Assembly: GCF_005938625.1 (NCBI RefSeq)
Contig: NZ_VCNJ01000015.1
Span: forward strand, 1 to 64,000
DNA from: Pseudomonas fluorescens
GTDB lineage: Bacteria > Pseudomonadota > Gammaproteobacteria > Pseudomonadales > Pseudomonadaceae
Direction of reading: 5' to 3'
DNA: 64,000 bases
The notes below the pieces were generated by a model. The model made no database searches. It had not been told where the DNA came from and was given only the letters and a program-made list of their open reading frames with translations. Every line of letters begins with the position of its first letter. Within the stretch, counting starts at the first letter, position 1. Position numbers and translations under genes: made by a program. Positions 23,909-32,838 of the stretch are shown here, piece after piece.

Positions 23909-25717
23909 TCAAGATTTGCGGGATTCTTCTTCAAGTTGGTCGGACTCAAACAACCGCGCCAGCTCCGCCCGGGCTTCCTGGGCGGTTTGCAGGACTTTCG
24001 CCGCATCGTCGTAGATCGCGTGCTGTGCCTCCAGCACCTGTTCGTCGTGATGCTTGAAGCGCTTGATCCGCGCATCGGCCTGGGCCTGGGTCAAACCGAG
24101 TCCGACCAAGGTGCGCCGGCTCATTTCCAGACTCGAATAATAGGTCTCACGAATCGCCTCCGCGCCGACATCAACCAAGCGGTGCACGTGCTGACGGTTA
24201 CGTGCCCGGGCGATGATCTTCATGTGCGGATACAGCTTGCGCACCACCTCGGCGGTCTTGATGTTGGTCTCCGGATCATCCGTGGCGATCACGAAATATT
24301 CCGCCTCGCCGACCTTGGCCGCATTGAGGATTTCCGGGCGCATCGGGTCGCCGTAGAACACCGGCACACCGCCGAAACTGCGTGACAGTTCGATGGTTTC
24401 CACCGAGGTGTCCAGCGCGACGAATTTGATGTTCTGCGCACGCAGAATCCGCGCGACGATCTGGCCCATCCGGCCCATGCCGGCGATCACCACACGCGGG
24501 GTGTCAGTGTCGATCTCACGGTATTTTTCCGGCACTTCCACCGGCTGCACTTTCGGGCTGACCAGCCGCGCGCAGAGCAACAGCAGCAGTGGCGTCACCG
24601 CCATCGACAGAGTGATGGTCAGCACCAGCAGGTCATACAAGCGCGGTTCGAACAGGCCCTGATCACGACCGATCTTGAACACCACAAAGGCGAATTCACC
24701 ACCCGCCGCCAAGACGATACCGAGGCGAATCGCACTGACCTTGTTCAAGCCACCGGCCAGACGTCCGACGACGAACAGCAGCGGCAATTTCAGACCGATC
24801 AACAGCAGCGTCAGCCCCAACACGGTGATCGGCGCGCTGAGCAGCAAACTAAGGTTGGCGCCCATGCCGACGCTGATGAAAAACAGCCCGAGCAGCAAAC
24901 CTTTGAACGGCTCGATCTGCGCTTCCAGTTCATGGCGATATTCCGAATCCGCCAACAGCAGACCGGCGAGAAACGCCCCCAACGCCATCGACACACCGAC
25001 CAGATCCATCAACCACGCCGTGCCGATCACCACCAGCAACGCCGTGGCCGTCGACACTTCCGGCAGACCGGTTTTCGCCACCACGCGAAACACTGGCCGC
25101 AACAGATAACGCCCACCGACCACGACCACGGCGATACCGCCGAGCACTTGCAAGGCGTGATTCAGGCCCTCGGCATTGCTGGTGTCCTGAGCACCACCGG
25201 CAAGCATCGGCACCAGCGCAATCAGCGGTATCGCCGCGATGTCCTGGAACAGCAGAATCGCAAACGCCAGTCGCCCGTGTGGGCTGGTCAGTTCCTTGCG
25301 TTCAGCCAGACTTTGCAGGCCGAATGCCGTCGAGGACAGCGCCAGACCAAGGCCAAGCACAATCGCACTGTTCAACGGTTGGCCAAATACCGACAACGCC
25401 AGCACGCCAATCACCGAAGCCGTCAGCAGCACCTGCGCCAGACCGACGCCGAACACTGATTTGCGCATCACCCACAAGCGTCGCGGCGACAGCTCAAGAC
25501 CAATGATGAACAGCAGCAACACCACGCCCAGTTCGGAAATATGCGCGACGCTTTGTGGGTTGCCGATCAGGCCCAGCACCGACGGGCCGATGATCACCCC
25601 GGCAAACAGGTAACCGAGCACGGCGCCCAGCTGCAGACGTTTGGCCAAAGGCACGGTGAGCACGGCCGCGAACAGAAAGACGACGGCGGCTTGCAACAGA
25701 TTGCCTTCATGGGGCAT
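23909..25717 (-). CDS. KefC/KefB-type monovalent cation:proton antiporter
   Basis: A 602-residue protein with two parts. Residues about 1-385 form a CPA2 antiporter domain of some 12 helices, including GLELSPRRLW, FLAGLLLADSEYRHE and LAAGGEFAFVV. From about 400 there is a RCK/TrkA-N domain with PRVVIAGMGRMGQIVARIL (NAD(H)-binding fold) and a helical tail rich in Gln/Glu. Kef systems release K+ and acidify the cytoplasm during electrophile stress, gated by glutathione adducts. No KefF/KefG ancillary gene is adjacent. GGAG precedes the ATG. Confidence 0.92.
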   Translation of the reverse strand: MPHEGNLLQAAVVFLFAAVLTVPLAKRLQLGAVLGYLFAGVIIGPSVLGLIGNPQSVAHISELGVVLLLFIIGLELSPRRLWVMRKSVFGVGLAQVLLTASVIGVLALSVFGQPLNSAIVLGLGLALSSTAFGLQSLAERKELTSPHGRLAFAILLFQDIAAIPLIALVPMLAGGAQDTSNAEGLNHALQVLGGIAVVVVGGRYLLRPVFRVVAKTGLPEVSTATALLVVIGTAWLMDLVGVSMALGAFLAGLLLADSEYRHELEAQIEPFKGLLLGLFFISVGMGANLSLLLSAPITVLGLTLLLIGLKLPLLFVVGRLAGGLNKVSAIRLGIVLAAGGEFAFVVFKIGRDQGLFEPRLYDLLVLTITLSMAVTPLLLLLCARLVSPKVQPVEVPEKYREIDTDTPRVVIAGMGRMGQIVARILRAQNIKFVALDTSVETIELSRSFGGVPVFYGDPMRPEILNAAKVGEAEYFVIATDDPETNIKTAEVVRKLYPHMKIIARARNRQHVHRLVDVGAEAIRETYYSSLEMSRRTLVGLGLTQAQADARIKRFKHHDEQVLEAQHAIYDDAAKVLQTAQEARAELARLFESDQLEEESRKS

Positions 25718-26145
25718 GGGGTTACTCCTGACAACGGTACGGCGGGGGCGACAAGGATAAGGGCTGAGTTCCTGTCACACCACTGGCACTTTCGGGTGGC
25801 GATTTTCGATTAATGTCTTTCGATGGGCGTAAAAGGCCTTGCGCTGAAGAGTGTCAGGCGCCTTGGGATTGCTTTGCGGACAAAGGCGCTTCGCCAATTA
25901 TCTGGTTGGGTAAAGTTATACTTTGGTCTTGGATGTCAGTGCGTGATATTGCCGAGCCATTGCGCGATAACTCGATAATCGCTGGCGATGGGCGAAGTTT
26001 TTAATTGGAGATTCATTCATATGTCATCGGCGAGTGTGCGAGTGGTCGATAATGCAAAGCTCGAAATGCCCGTATTACGCCAGGCAGTTGCGTGAACTGG
26101 ATAGTTCATAGTGTGCGACCTGTGATTAAATGTTTGTTACAACGA

Positions 26146-26175
26146 TTGACAAGCTGAAGGCTCCGAATCTACTAT
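26146..26175 (+). promoter_or_regulatory. Sigma-70-type promoter
   Basis: TTGACA at 26146-26151 and TACTAT at 26170-26175 with an 18-base spacer. The predicted start near 26182 would give a leader of about 700 bases before the GTG of the oxidoreductase gene. Confidence 0.6.
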
Positions 26176-26237
26176 TTTTCACCCGAGATGCTGGCTGTAT
26201 ATAACGGCTGTAATAAAGCGACCAGGATGGTCGCGAG

Positions 26238-26280
26238 AAGTTTTCACAAGGAATTGAAACTTTGTATCTGGACTCCATTG
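26238..26280 (+). repeat. Leader repeat copy A
   Basis: AAGTTTTCACAAGGAATTGA followed by a TTG start nine bases after AAGGA and the codons for MYLDSIGSE. It closely matches copy C, which is the start of the oxidoreductase gene 620 bases downstream; similarity fades after about 14 codons. Confidence 0.8.
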
Positions 26281-26636
26281 GATCGGAATCTCTACGTTTT
26301 CAGCGCGCTCCCTATATAGGTTTCAGCGTGGCGCAAGATCATGCGCCGGCTGAAATTCCGGCGTCATTATTGCGTCGCCAAATTCACGGCAGTCACTCGA
26401 TAGGGTCCCGGGAAACCGCGGGTTCAGACGAGTTTATCTTCTTGAAAAATCGAAAACCCCTTTGCGGATTGTTTGCTTGCCAAACCGCAGGTAGCGCGTT
26501 TTTGAACGGTTCTTAACGACGACTTCAAATCAGTCTGATCGAGGCGAGCATTCATGTGCTTGTCAATCCGTCACACTGCTCAGGTTTTCAGTCTTAAGTT
26601 GTACTAGCTATCAAGATAAGTACAGCTTTTAAAGTA

Positions 26637-26675
26637 AAGATTTCATAAGGATTTGAAGTTTTGTACTTGGATTGG
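26637..26675 (+). repeat. Leader repeat copy B
   Basis: TTTCATAAGGATTTGAAGTT, then TTG TAC TTG GAT as in copy C, but the frame stops after nine residues (MYLDWCRVF, 26661-26690). AAGGA-to-start spacing is nine bases, as in copies A and C. Confidence 0.75.
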
Positions 26676-26857
26676 TGTCGCGTTTTTTAACGAGCATACA
26701 AATAACTCGATCGGCTCTCAATAAGTCGCGGAGCCGTGCGAGTGCGTTTTATGTGTGTGCTAACCAAGTGCTGATATCTCCCGGATCTTCGTCGAGTCGT
26801 GATCGGACGTTTTGATGCGACCTCTGCTGTAGTGCGCAAATAAGCACATTAAATCTG

Positions 26858-26905
26858 AAGTTTTCATAAGGACTTGAAACTGTGTACTTGGATTCCATTG
26901 ATTCA
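26858..26905 (+). repeat. Leader repeat copy C (functional start)
   Basis: AAGTTTTCATAAGGACTTGA followed by the GTG start at 26882 and MYLDSIDSERQR. Reference copy for the two upstream partial duplicates. Confidence 0.8.
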
Positions 26906-29900
26906 GAGCGTCAACGCCTGCAACCGGACAAACTCGCGACTGCTGAGGCTCAGGCGGCATTGTCGCGAATCGAGCGGTATGACAGTCGCTCGATGTACTG
27001 CCGAGAACATGCACTGCCCAACGAGCGGATCTTTTTGAGTGGTCAGCAGGCGCTGGTGAGGTTGCTGCTGTCGCAGGCCGAACTGGATCGATCCAACGGT
27101 ATTCGCACGGCGGGGTTCGTCAGTGGCTACCGGGGTTCACCGCTGGGTGGTGTCGACCGCGAACTGGTCAAGGCCAAGGCTGTGCTGGAGAGTGCGAACA
27201 TCCGTTTTCTGCCCGCGATCAATGAAGATCTGGCAGCCACGGCCCTGATCGGTACGCAGCGCGTCGAAAGTGATCCGCAGCGTCTGTATGACGGCGTATT
27301 CGGCATGTGGTACGGCAAGGGGCCCGGGGTCGACCGCTCCGGTGACGCGATCAAGCACGGCAGTTCCTATGGCTCCTCACCCAACGGTGGTGTTCTGGTG
27401 GTCACTGGCGACGATCACGGTTGCGTGTCGTCATCGATGTCGCATCAATCCGACCGCACGCTGATCGCCTGGGGTTTGCCGGTGATTCATCCGGCAGGCC
27501 TTGATGACTACGAGCGCTGCGGTCTGTGGGGGTGGGCGCTGTCGCGCGTTTCGGGATTGTGGGTGGGTTTCAAGGCCATCACCGAAACCGTCGAGGCAAC
27601 GGCCTCCGTTGAATCGATCCCGCTACCCGAGTTCGTCACCCCCGAGATCAATCCGGGACCGGACGGTCTGCATTGGCGCTGGCCGGACCTGCCGGGCATG
27701 CAGATCGAGCGCCGGACCGCGTTCAAATTCGACGCCGCCCGCGCCTTTGCCCTGGCGAACCCGATCGATACCGCGGTCACCGCGCCCGCCCGGCCAACGT
27801 TAGTGATCGGCGCGGTGGGCAAGGCGTATGGCGATGTGCGCCAGGCCTTGCAGCAATGTGGCATCTCCCTCGAACAACTGGAAAACGCCGGCGTCGCGCT
27901 GCTCAAGATCAACCTGGTCTATCCACTGTCGCCTGTTCTGGAGGCCTGGACCCTGCGCGCCGGTAAAGTACTGATCATCGAAGAGAAGCAGGCGATCGTC
28001 GAAGAACAGCTCAAACAGAAGTACTACAACGCGGCGCATGACCAGCGTGCGGTGATCATCGGCAAGACCGACGAACACGGCCAACCGCTGATCTCGGATC
28101 ACGAAGAGCTGCGACCGTCGCGCATCGCCGCAGTGCTCAAGCAGCGTCTGCAAGGTTTGGGCATTGATCTCGGTCTTCCCGATTTCTGGCGCCTGCCCAG
28201 CGTCTCGCGGATGGAAGACTGGATCCGGCGCACGCCTTACCTGTGTTCCGGTTGCCCGCACAACACCTCCACTCAGGTGCCCAAGGGCAGTGAAGCGCGG
28301 CTCGGTATCGGTTGCCATGCAATGGCCGCGCGCATGCCTGAGCGTTCGACTACAGGCAGCGTGCAGATGGGTGGAGAAGGGGTCGACTGGCTGGGCCAGG
28401 CACCGTTCGTGCAAACCCCGCACATCTTCCAGAACATCGGCGACGGGACCTTTTTTCACTCCGGTTTCCTCGCGGTGCGTCAGGGCATCGCGGCCGGTGC
28501 GACCATCACCTACAAGCTGCTCTACAACGACGCCGTTGCCATGACCGGTGGCCAGCCGATCGACGGCAAGCTCACGGTGAAGAAAGCCGTTGAGCTGCTC
28601 AAGGCCGAAGGCGCGCAGCGAATCGTGGTGGTGGCGGACGACCTGCAGCGTTATCAGGCACATGACAGTCTGCCCCAGGGCATCGAAGTATTTCACCGTG
28701 AAAAGCTCGAAGAAGTGCAGTTGCAACTGCGCGACACCCGTGGCGTCAGCGTACTGATTTTCGATCAGGTCTGCGCCGTCGAGGGTCGTCGACGCAAGAA
28801 GCAATTGCCGGCCCCGCTGGTGAAGACTGAAGTGGTCATCAACGAAGCGGTCTGTGAAGGATGCGGCGACTGCCAGGTCAAATCCAACTGCCTGTCGGTG
28901 ATCCCGGTGCAAACGCCGTTCGGCGCCAAGCGTCGCATCGATCCGCACTCGTGCAACACCGATCTGTCGTGCATCAAGGGCTTCTGCCCAAGCTTTGTGA
29001 CGGTGACCGGCAAGCCGCGGCAACGGCCGCGCAAACTCGCCGACAGCGCCCAGGTGCTGGCGCGGGCCGAAGCGCTGGCGCTGGCGCTGCCGCACGTAGC
29101 GCGTTCGCTCGACCTGCCGTATGAAATGCTGCTGGTGGGTGTTGGCGGCACCGGTGTGGTGACCGTGGCGCGGGCGATTGCCATGGCCGCTCACCTCGAC
29201 GGACGTGCGGTCAGCGTGCTCGACTTTACCGGTTTTGCGCAAAAGGGCGGGGCCGTATTGAGCCACATACGTCTGGCCGGTGACGCCGATGCGTTGCACC
29301 AGCACCGCATCGACATCGGCGGTGCCGACCTGCTGCTTGCTGCCGATCTGGTGGTGGCCAGTGAAGACGATGCGCTGGCAACGCTGCGACCGGACAAAAC
29401 CGTGGTCATCGCCAACAGTGCTCTGACCCAGACTGGCGCAATGCTGCGCAATACCCGATTGGGTATAGAAACCGACGCGATTCAAACGTTTCTGAAGCAA
29501 AAGGTCGGCGCCGAACACTTCCACAGCCTGGATGCCGGTGAGTTGGCGACCAGCCTGGTCAGCCCGATGCAAGCCAACATGCTGTTGCTCGGTTACGCGT
29601 GGCAGAAGGGCACGATACCGGTGTCGTTGCCGGCGCTGAAAAAAGCCATTGATCTGGCCGGCAGCGCCGCGACCAACCATTTGGCTTTCGCCTGGGGCCG
29701 GTTGTGGGCGCAGGATTCGGCTTTTGTCGCGCCTTACCTGGAGCAACCCGTGGATGCCGTGTCGACAATTGCGATCCGCGACATCAGCGACATGCGCGGC
29801 CGCCGCGAAAGCCTCGAACAAATGGTCGACCATCGCAGCGAGTTCCTCAGCGGCTACCAGAATGCAGCGTATGCGGCGCGTTACCGCAAGGTCATCGAGC

Positions 29901-30532
29901 AACTGCGAGCGCTGCCGGCGGCCGGTGATGACAGCGCGCTGACCCAGGCAGTGACACGCAACCTCTTCAAGCTGATGGCTTACAAGGACGAGTACGAAGT
30001 TGCACGGCTGCTCACCACGCGCAGTTTCACTGACTCGCTGAAGGCCCGCTTCGACGGTGGCATTCGTCTGAAATTCCACTTTGCCTTGCCGCTGCTGCGC
30101 AAGAACCAGGCGAGCACCGGCGAGCCGAAAAAGATCGCGCTTTCCGGCTGGATCCTGCCGCTGCTGAAGGTCCTGGCCAAGGGCCGGGTGTTGCGCAACA
30201 CCCGGTTCGATCCGCTGGGCTTCTCTGCCGAGCGCCGCGAAGAGCGTCGCTTGCTCAATGACTACGAGCAAACCCTGCAACGCCTGTTGCCGAAATTGAA
30301 CTCGGAGAATCTGTCGGCGTTCGTCGCCTGGGCAAATCTGCCGGATTCGATTCGCGGCTACGGTCACGTCAAGGAGCGCTCGATCGCGGCGGCGCGTCTG
30401 CGCGAGAAAGAACTCATCGAACAGATTCTGGCGGACAAGCCGGTCATTCACGGTGTCGAGTCATGGCAGCCATCCACCGTCATCGCCAGGCAACTGAGCG
30501 AGGAAGAGCGCGACGTGATGGAAGCCTCTTGA
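26882..30532 (+). CDS. Fused indolepyruvate:ferredoxin oxidoreductase-type enzyme
   Basis: A 1216-residue fusion of the IorA and IorB type subunits, which oxidatively decarboxylate aryl- or branched-chain 2-oxo acids to acyl-CoA, reducing ferredoxin. The N-terminal pyrimidine-binding region carries FVSGYRGSPLGGVD; the thiamine diphosphate region follows CSGCPHNTS and has IGDGTFFHSG and YNDAVAMTGGQ. At about 655-710 is an Fe-S segment (CEGCGDCQVKSNC...CNTDLSCIKGFC), then the gamma domain (VGVGGTGVVTVARAIAMAA, GFAQKGGAVLSH). The start is GTG with AAGGA nine bases upstream. First gene of the cluster; it may supply an arylacetyl-CoA or branched acyl-CoA starter, which is inference. Confidence 0.9.
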   Translation: MYLDSIDSERQRLQPDKLATAEAQAALSRIERYDSRSMYCREHALPNERIFLSGQQALVRLLLSQAELDRSNGIRTAGFVSGYRGSPLGGVDRELVKAKAVLESANIRFLPAINEDLAATALIGTQRVESDPQRLYDGVFGMWYGKGPGVDRSGDAIKHGSSYGSSPNGGVLVVTGDDHGCVSSSMSHQSDRTLIAWGLPVIHPAGLDDYERCGLWGWALSRVSGLWVGFKAITETVEATASVESIPLPEFVTPEINPGPDGLHWRWPDLPGMQIERRTAFKFDAARAFALANPIDTAVTAPARPTLVIGAVGKAYGDVRQALQQCGISLEQLENAGVALLKINLVYPLSPVLEAWTLRAGKVLIIEEKQAIVEEQLKQKYYNAAHDQRAVIIGKTDEHGQPLISDHEELRPSRIAAVLKQRLQGLGIDLGLPDFWRLPSVSRMEDWIRRTPYLCSGCPHNTSTQVPKGSEARLGIGCHAMAARMPERSTTGSVQMGGEGVDWLGQAPFVQTPHIFQNIGDGTFFHSGFLAVRQGIAAGATITYKLLYNDAVAMTGGQPIDGKLTVKKAVELLKAEGAQRIVVVADDLQRYQAHDSLPQGIEVFHREKLEEVQLQLRDTRGVSVLIFDQVCAVEGRRRKKQLPAPLVKTEVVINEAVCEGCGDCQVKSNCLSVIPVQTPFGAKRRIDPHSCNTDLSCIKGFCPSFVTVTGKPRQRPRKLADSAQVLARAEALALALPHVARSLDLPYEMLLVGVGGTGVVTVARAIAMAAHLDGRAVSVLDFTGFAQKGGAVLSHIRLAGDADALHQHRIDIGGADLLLAADLVVASEDDALATLRPDKTVVIANSALTQTGAMLRNTRLGIETDAIQTFLKQKVGAEHFHSLDAGELATSLVSPMQANMLLLGYAWQKGTIPVSLPALKKAIDLAGSAATNHLAFAWGRLWAQDSAFVAPYLEQPVDAVSTIAIRDISDMRGRRESLEQMVDHRSEFLSGYQNAAYAARYRKVIEQLRALPAAGDDSALTQAVTRNLFKLMAYKDEYEVARLLTTRSFTDSLKARFDGGIRLKFHFALPLLRKNQASTGEPKKIALSGWILPLLKVLAKGRVLRNTRFDPLGFSAERREERRLLNDYEQTLQRLLPKLNSENLSAFVAWANLPDSIRGYGHVKERSIAAARLREKELIEQILADKPVIHGVESWQPSTVIARQLSEEERDVMEAS

Positions 30533-30595
30533 CCGAAGGCTACGCCAGCCCCGCAGAACAACAAATACAACAACTACCCAGATGAGCTGATAACG

Positions 30596-31660
30596 ATGAA
30601 TAACGACAGCATTGCGCCCGACCTCCTGCACAAAGGTTCGGCTGACGACGTTTTGATTGGCGCCCCCAGAGACGCGCTGCCGCTGTATGTGAACGAAACA
30701 CTGATCGAGGCCAACGGGCATAACCCGTTGGTAGGCAATTACGCTGCAGGCGCCAACCAGCCACGCCGCTTCGAGATTACGCCCGAGCTGCAGAAAAACA
30801 GCCGAATGGGTGGCGATGATGAATGGAATCGGCTGAGGGCGCTGCCGTACCAGATCGTCGCCGCACAGCTGGAGGCCGCTGGAATCCGCAGCGATAGCCT
30901 GGAAGCCGCCGTGGCCGCGCTGTGCGAATCGATTCCGGCGATCCGCCGCGCCAGTTCGTTCCGCTTCATCAATAACGCCGACAATTATTTCTTCTATCGC
31001 AAGGCGCACGAACATGTGCCGGGGACGATGTTCATCGAGGCGGCGCGGCAAGCGGTTTATCACCACCTGTATCACCACACCGACCATGCGCGCGGCGCCG
31101 TCACCGTCAGCGTCAATGAGCTGAACGCGAGTTTTTTCGCTTACGCAGAACTGATGTATCCGATCGAACTGGTGGTCGACAACATGACCCCGAGCGATGC
31201 CACGTCGCCGAAGAAAATCCATCTGCGCGTTGCGTTCTATCAACGTCAGACCCTGTTCGCCACCGTCGACACCAAAGCCACCGTGATCGACATGCCGCTG
31301 TTCGAAAAGACCCGCAATATCTTCATCTACTGCAACGACTGGTTTGCACCGCTGCAACCGTTGAAGCTGGCCTGCACGATCAGCGACGCGCAGGGGCGCA
31401 AAGTTGAAGTGCAGCTATTGGGCCTGGGCAAGAGCGGTTGCGTGACGACAACGGCGGATATGTCCGAGCCGGTCACTCTGCAAATCGTCTATGAAGGCAA
31501 ATTGAGTTTTACCGCCGGCATCCGCCCCGTCGGGCAGGGCAAGCATTCTTCGTGGGAATTCGCCGAGGTAGATTTCAACGGCTTGCAAGTGATCAGCGAC
31601 ATGATCAAGCGCGGCTTTGTCCACCTCGATGAGCCGGCCCTTGCGGCCTTGCAGCAATGA
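30596..31660 (+). CDS. AfsA-type hotdog domain protein
   Basis: A 354-residue protein of the AfsA/ScbA family, whose Streptomyces members condense a beta-ketoacyl thioester with dihydroxyacetone phosphate in gamma-butyrolactone synthesis. The hallmark helix is AHEHVPGTMFIEAARQAVYH (about 139-158), preceded by FRFINNADNYFFYRK and followed by beta strands (GAVTVSVNELNASFFAYAEL, VAFYQRQTLFATVDTKATVI). The N-terminal 110 residues are unlike classical AfsA and may be a diverged first hotdog repeat. It sits 63 bases after the oxidoreductase gene and overlaps the OYE gene by four bases. Family assignment is firm, the reaction inferred. Confidence 0.82.
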   Translation: MNNDSIAPDLLHKGSADDVLIGAPRDALPLYVNETLIEANGHNPLVGNYAAGANQPRRFEITPELQKNSRMGGDDEWNRLRALPYQIVAAQLEAAGIRSDSLEAAVAALCESIPAIRRASSFRFINNADNYFFYRKAHEHVPGTMFIEAARQAVYHHLYHHTDHARGAVTVSVNELNASFFAYAELMYPIELVVDNMTPSDATSPKKIHLRVAFYQRQTLFATVDTKATVIDMPLFEKTRNIFIYCNDWFAPLQPLKLACTISDAQGRKVEVQLLGLGKSGCVTTTADMSEPVTLQIVYEGKLSFTAGIRPVGQGKHSSWEFAEVDFNGLQVISDMIKRGFVHLDEPALAALQQ

Positions 31661-32838
31661 TCGTGGCAACCCCCACTTTCCAGGCGGCCACCCGAACGCT
31701 GCATTTCGGCGCGCAGGCAGTGGCGAAGAATCGATTGTATTTTTCCTCGCTCGGCATGGATCTGTGTGACGAACACGGCTTCCCGCAACCGGCGTTTTTC
31801 TCGGTCTATCAAGCTTTGATGGACGGCGGCGCAGGGTTTGGTTTTCTCGGCAATGCCAGCGTCGACGCCGATGCACGTTACAACAGCCGTGGTCTGCGCC
31901 TGACCTCAGCGGCCCACGCGCAGGCCCTGCGGCCGCTGTTTGAAGCGGCGCGGGCGCGTGGTTTCCCGTTGGGCGTGCAACTGCAGCATTACGGGCCGCA
32001 GTCATTGCCGTCGAAGCAGGGAATCATTCTGACCCCCAGCGCCATCGCGTCGCCGACCATCCTCAGCGCGTACCCCGAGGCACGGGCGGTGGCGATGAGC
32101 GAGGCACAGATCCAGCGCTGCATCGAGCAGTTCTGTGTCGCCGCCCGCTATGCGCAACAGGCCGGCGCCACGTTGATCCAGCTACAGGCGTCCAACGGTT
32201 ATTTGATCAGCAGCTTCCTTTCGCCAAAGACCAATCGGCGCGTGGATGACTGGGGCGGCACGCCGCTCAAGCGCGCCAGGCTGTTGCTTTCGATTGTCGA
32301 CGGGATCCGCCAGGCCACCGATCACAAGGTCGCGGTCACTGTGCGCCTGGGCATGGATGACGGCCTCGGTGCAGAGGGCCAGCACGCCGCGCTGTTGGGT
32401 GATGTCGTCGCCGCGCTGGAGGCCAGTGGGGTCGCAGCGATTACCTGTTCGCTGGGCATCAGCGAGACCTTTCGTTTCTTTTTCAAAAATGCCGGGCAAG
32501 CCCTGGCCATGTCGCGGGAAGGCTGCCGCTATCTGAAGCGTTTCGTGCGGATTCCGCTGGGCTTTACCGGTTCGGTCGCGGACGTGGCGCAAGCAGATGA
32601 AATCATCGCCAGTGGCGATGCCGATTTCGTCGGGTTCGGCCGCGCCATGCTCGCCGACAACGACTTCGTCGCCAAGCAACTGGCGGGGCGAGCCGATCAG
32701 CTCAACCGCTGCCGAGGCGATGCGTTTTGTTTCCGCGACAAAAAAGAGCCCATGGCCGAGCGCGTGTATTGCTGCGTCAATCCTGCCTACCGCCGGCCAG
32801 AACAACTCCAACAGTACTACGAGGAAAACCTGAAATGA
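31657..32838 (+). CDS. Old Yellow Enzyme family flavin oxidoreductase
   Basis: A 393-residue FMN TIM-barrel protein of the NADH:flavin oxidoreductase group, which reduces activated C=C bonds. Visible landmarks: KNRLYFSSLGMD near the N-terminus, the HYGPQS strand, SNGYLISSFLSPKTNRR-VDDWGG, and VGFGRAMLADNDF for FMN phosphate binding. In usual members the strand before GYL reads H-x-A-H; here it is Q-A-S-N, so the substrate-anchoring His pair is replaced. A Cys-rich stretch near the C-terminus (CRGDAFC...YCCVNP) recalls the Fe-S region of dienoyl-CoA reductases but is incomplete. It overlaps both neighbours. Confidence 0.87.
   Translation: MIVATPTFQAATRTLHFGAQAVAKNRLYFSSLGMDLCDEHGFPQPAFFSVYQALMDGGAGFGFLGNASVDADARYNSRGLRLTSAAHAQALRPLFEAARARGFPLGVQLQHYGPQSLPSKQGIILTPSAIASPTILSAYPEARAVAMSEAQIQRCIEQFCVAARYAQQAGATLIQLQASNGYLISSFLSPKTNRRVDDWGGTPLKRARLLLSIVDGIRQATDHKVAVTVRLGMDDGLGAEGQHAALLGDVVAALEASGVAAITCSLGISETFRFFFKNAGQALAMSREGCRYLKRFVRIPLGFTGSVADVAQADEIIASGDADFVGFGRAMLADNDFVAKQLAGRADQLNRCRGDAFCFRDKKEPMAERVYCCVNPAYRRPEQLQQYYEENLK

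Larger units (their letters stand above)
25718..26881. other. AT-rich leader and promoter region of the biosynthetic cluster
   Basis: A gene-poor stretch of about 1.16 kb, visibly richer in A/T than its neighbours. It holds a consensus-like sigma-70 promoter at 26146-26175 and three copies of a ribosome-site/start-codon segment (26238-26280, 26637-26675 and the start of the 26882 gene). Reading from these copies gives an 84-codon frame (26262-26516, TTG start, MYLDSIGSESLRFQR...) and a 9-residue frame (26661-26690, TTG start). Neither looks like an independent gene. Nothing recognisable was seen between 25718 and 26140. Confidence 0.7.

Noticed and set aside
26262..26516. 84-codon frame from leader copy A as a separate gene
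   Set aside because: Only the first 14 codons resemble anything (the start of the oxidoreductase); the rest is unlike a protein. Kept as part of the leader repeat.
27800..30451. 883-codon open frame on the minus strand opposite the oxidoreductase gene
   Set aside because: Its sequence is rich in Arg, Gln and His without domain motifs, a shadow of high-GC codon bias; the plus-strand frame has complete enzyme motifs.
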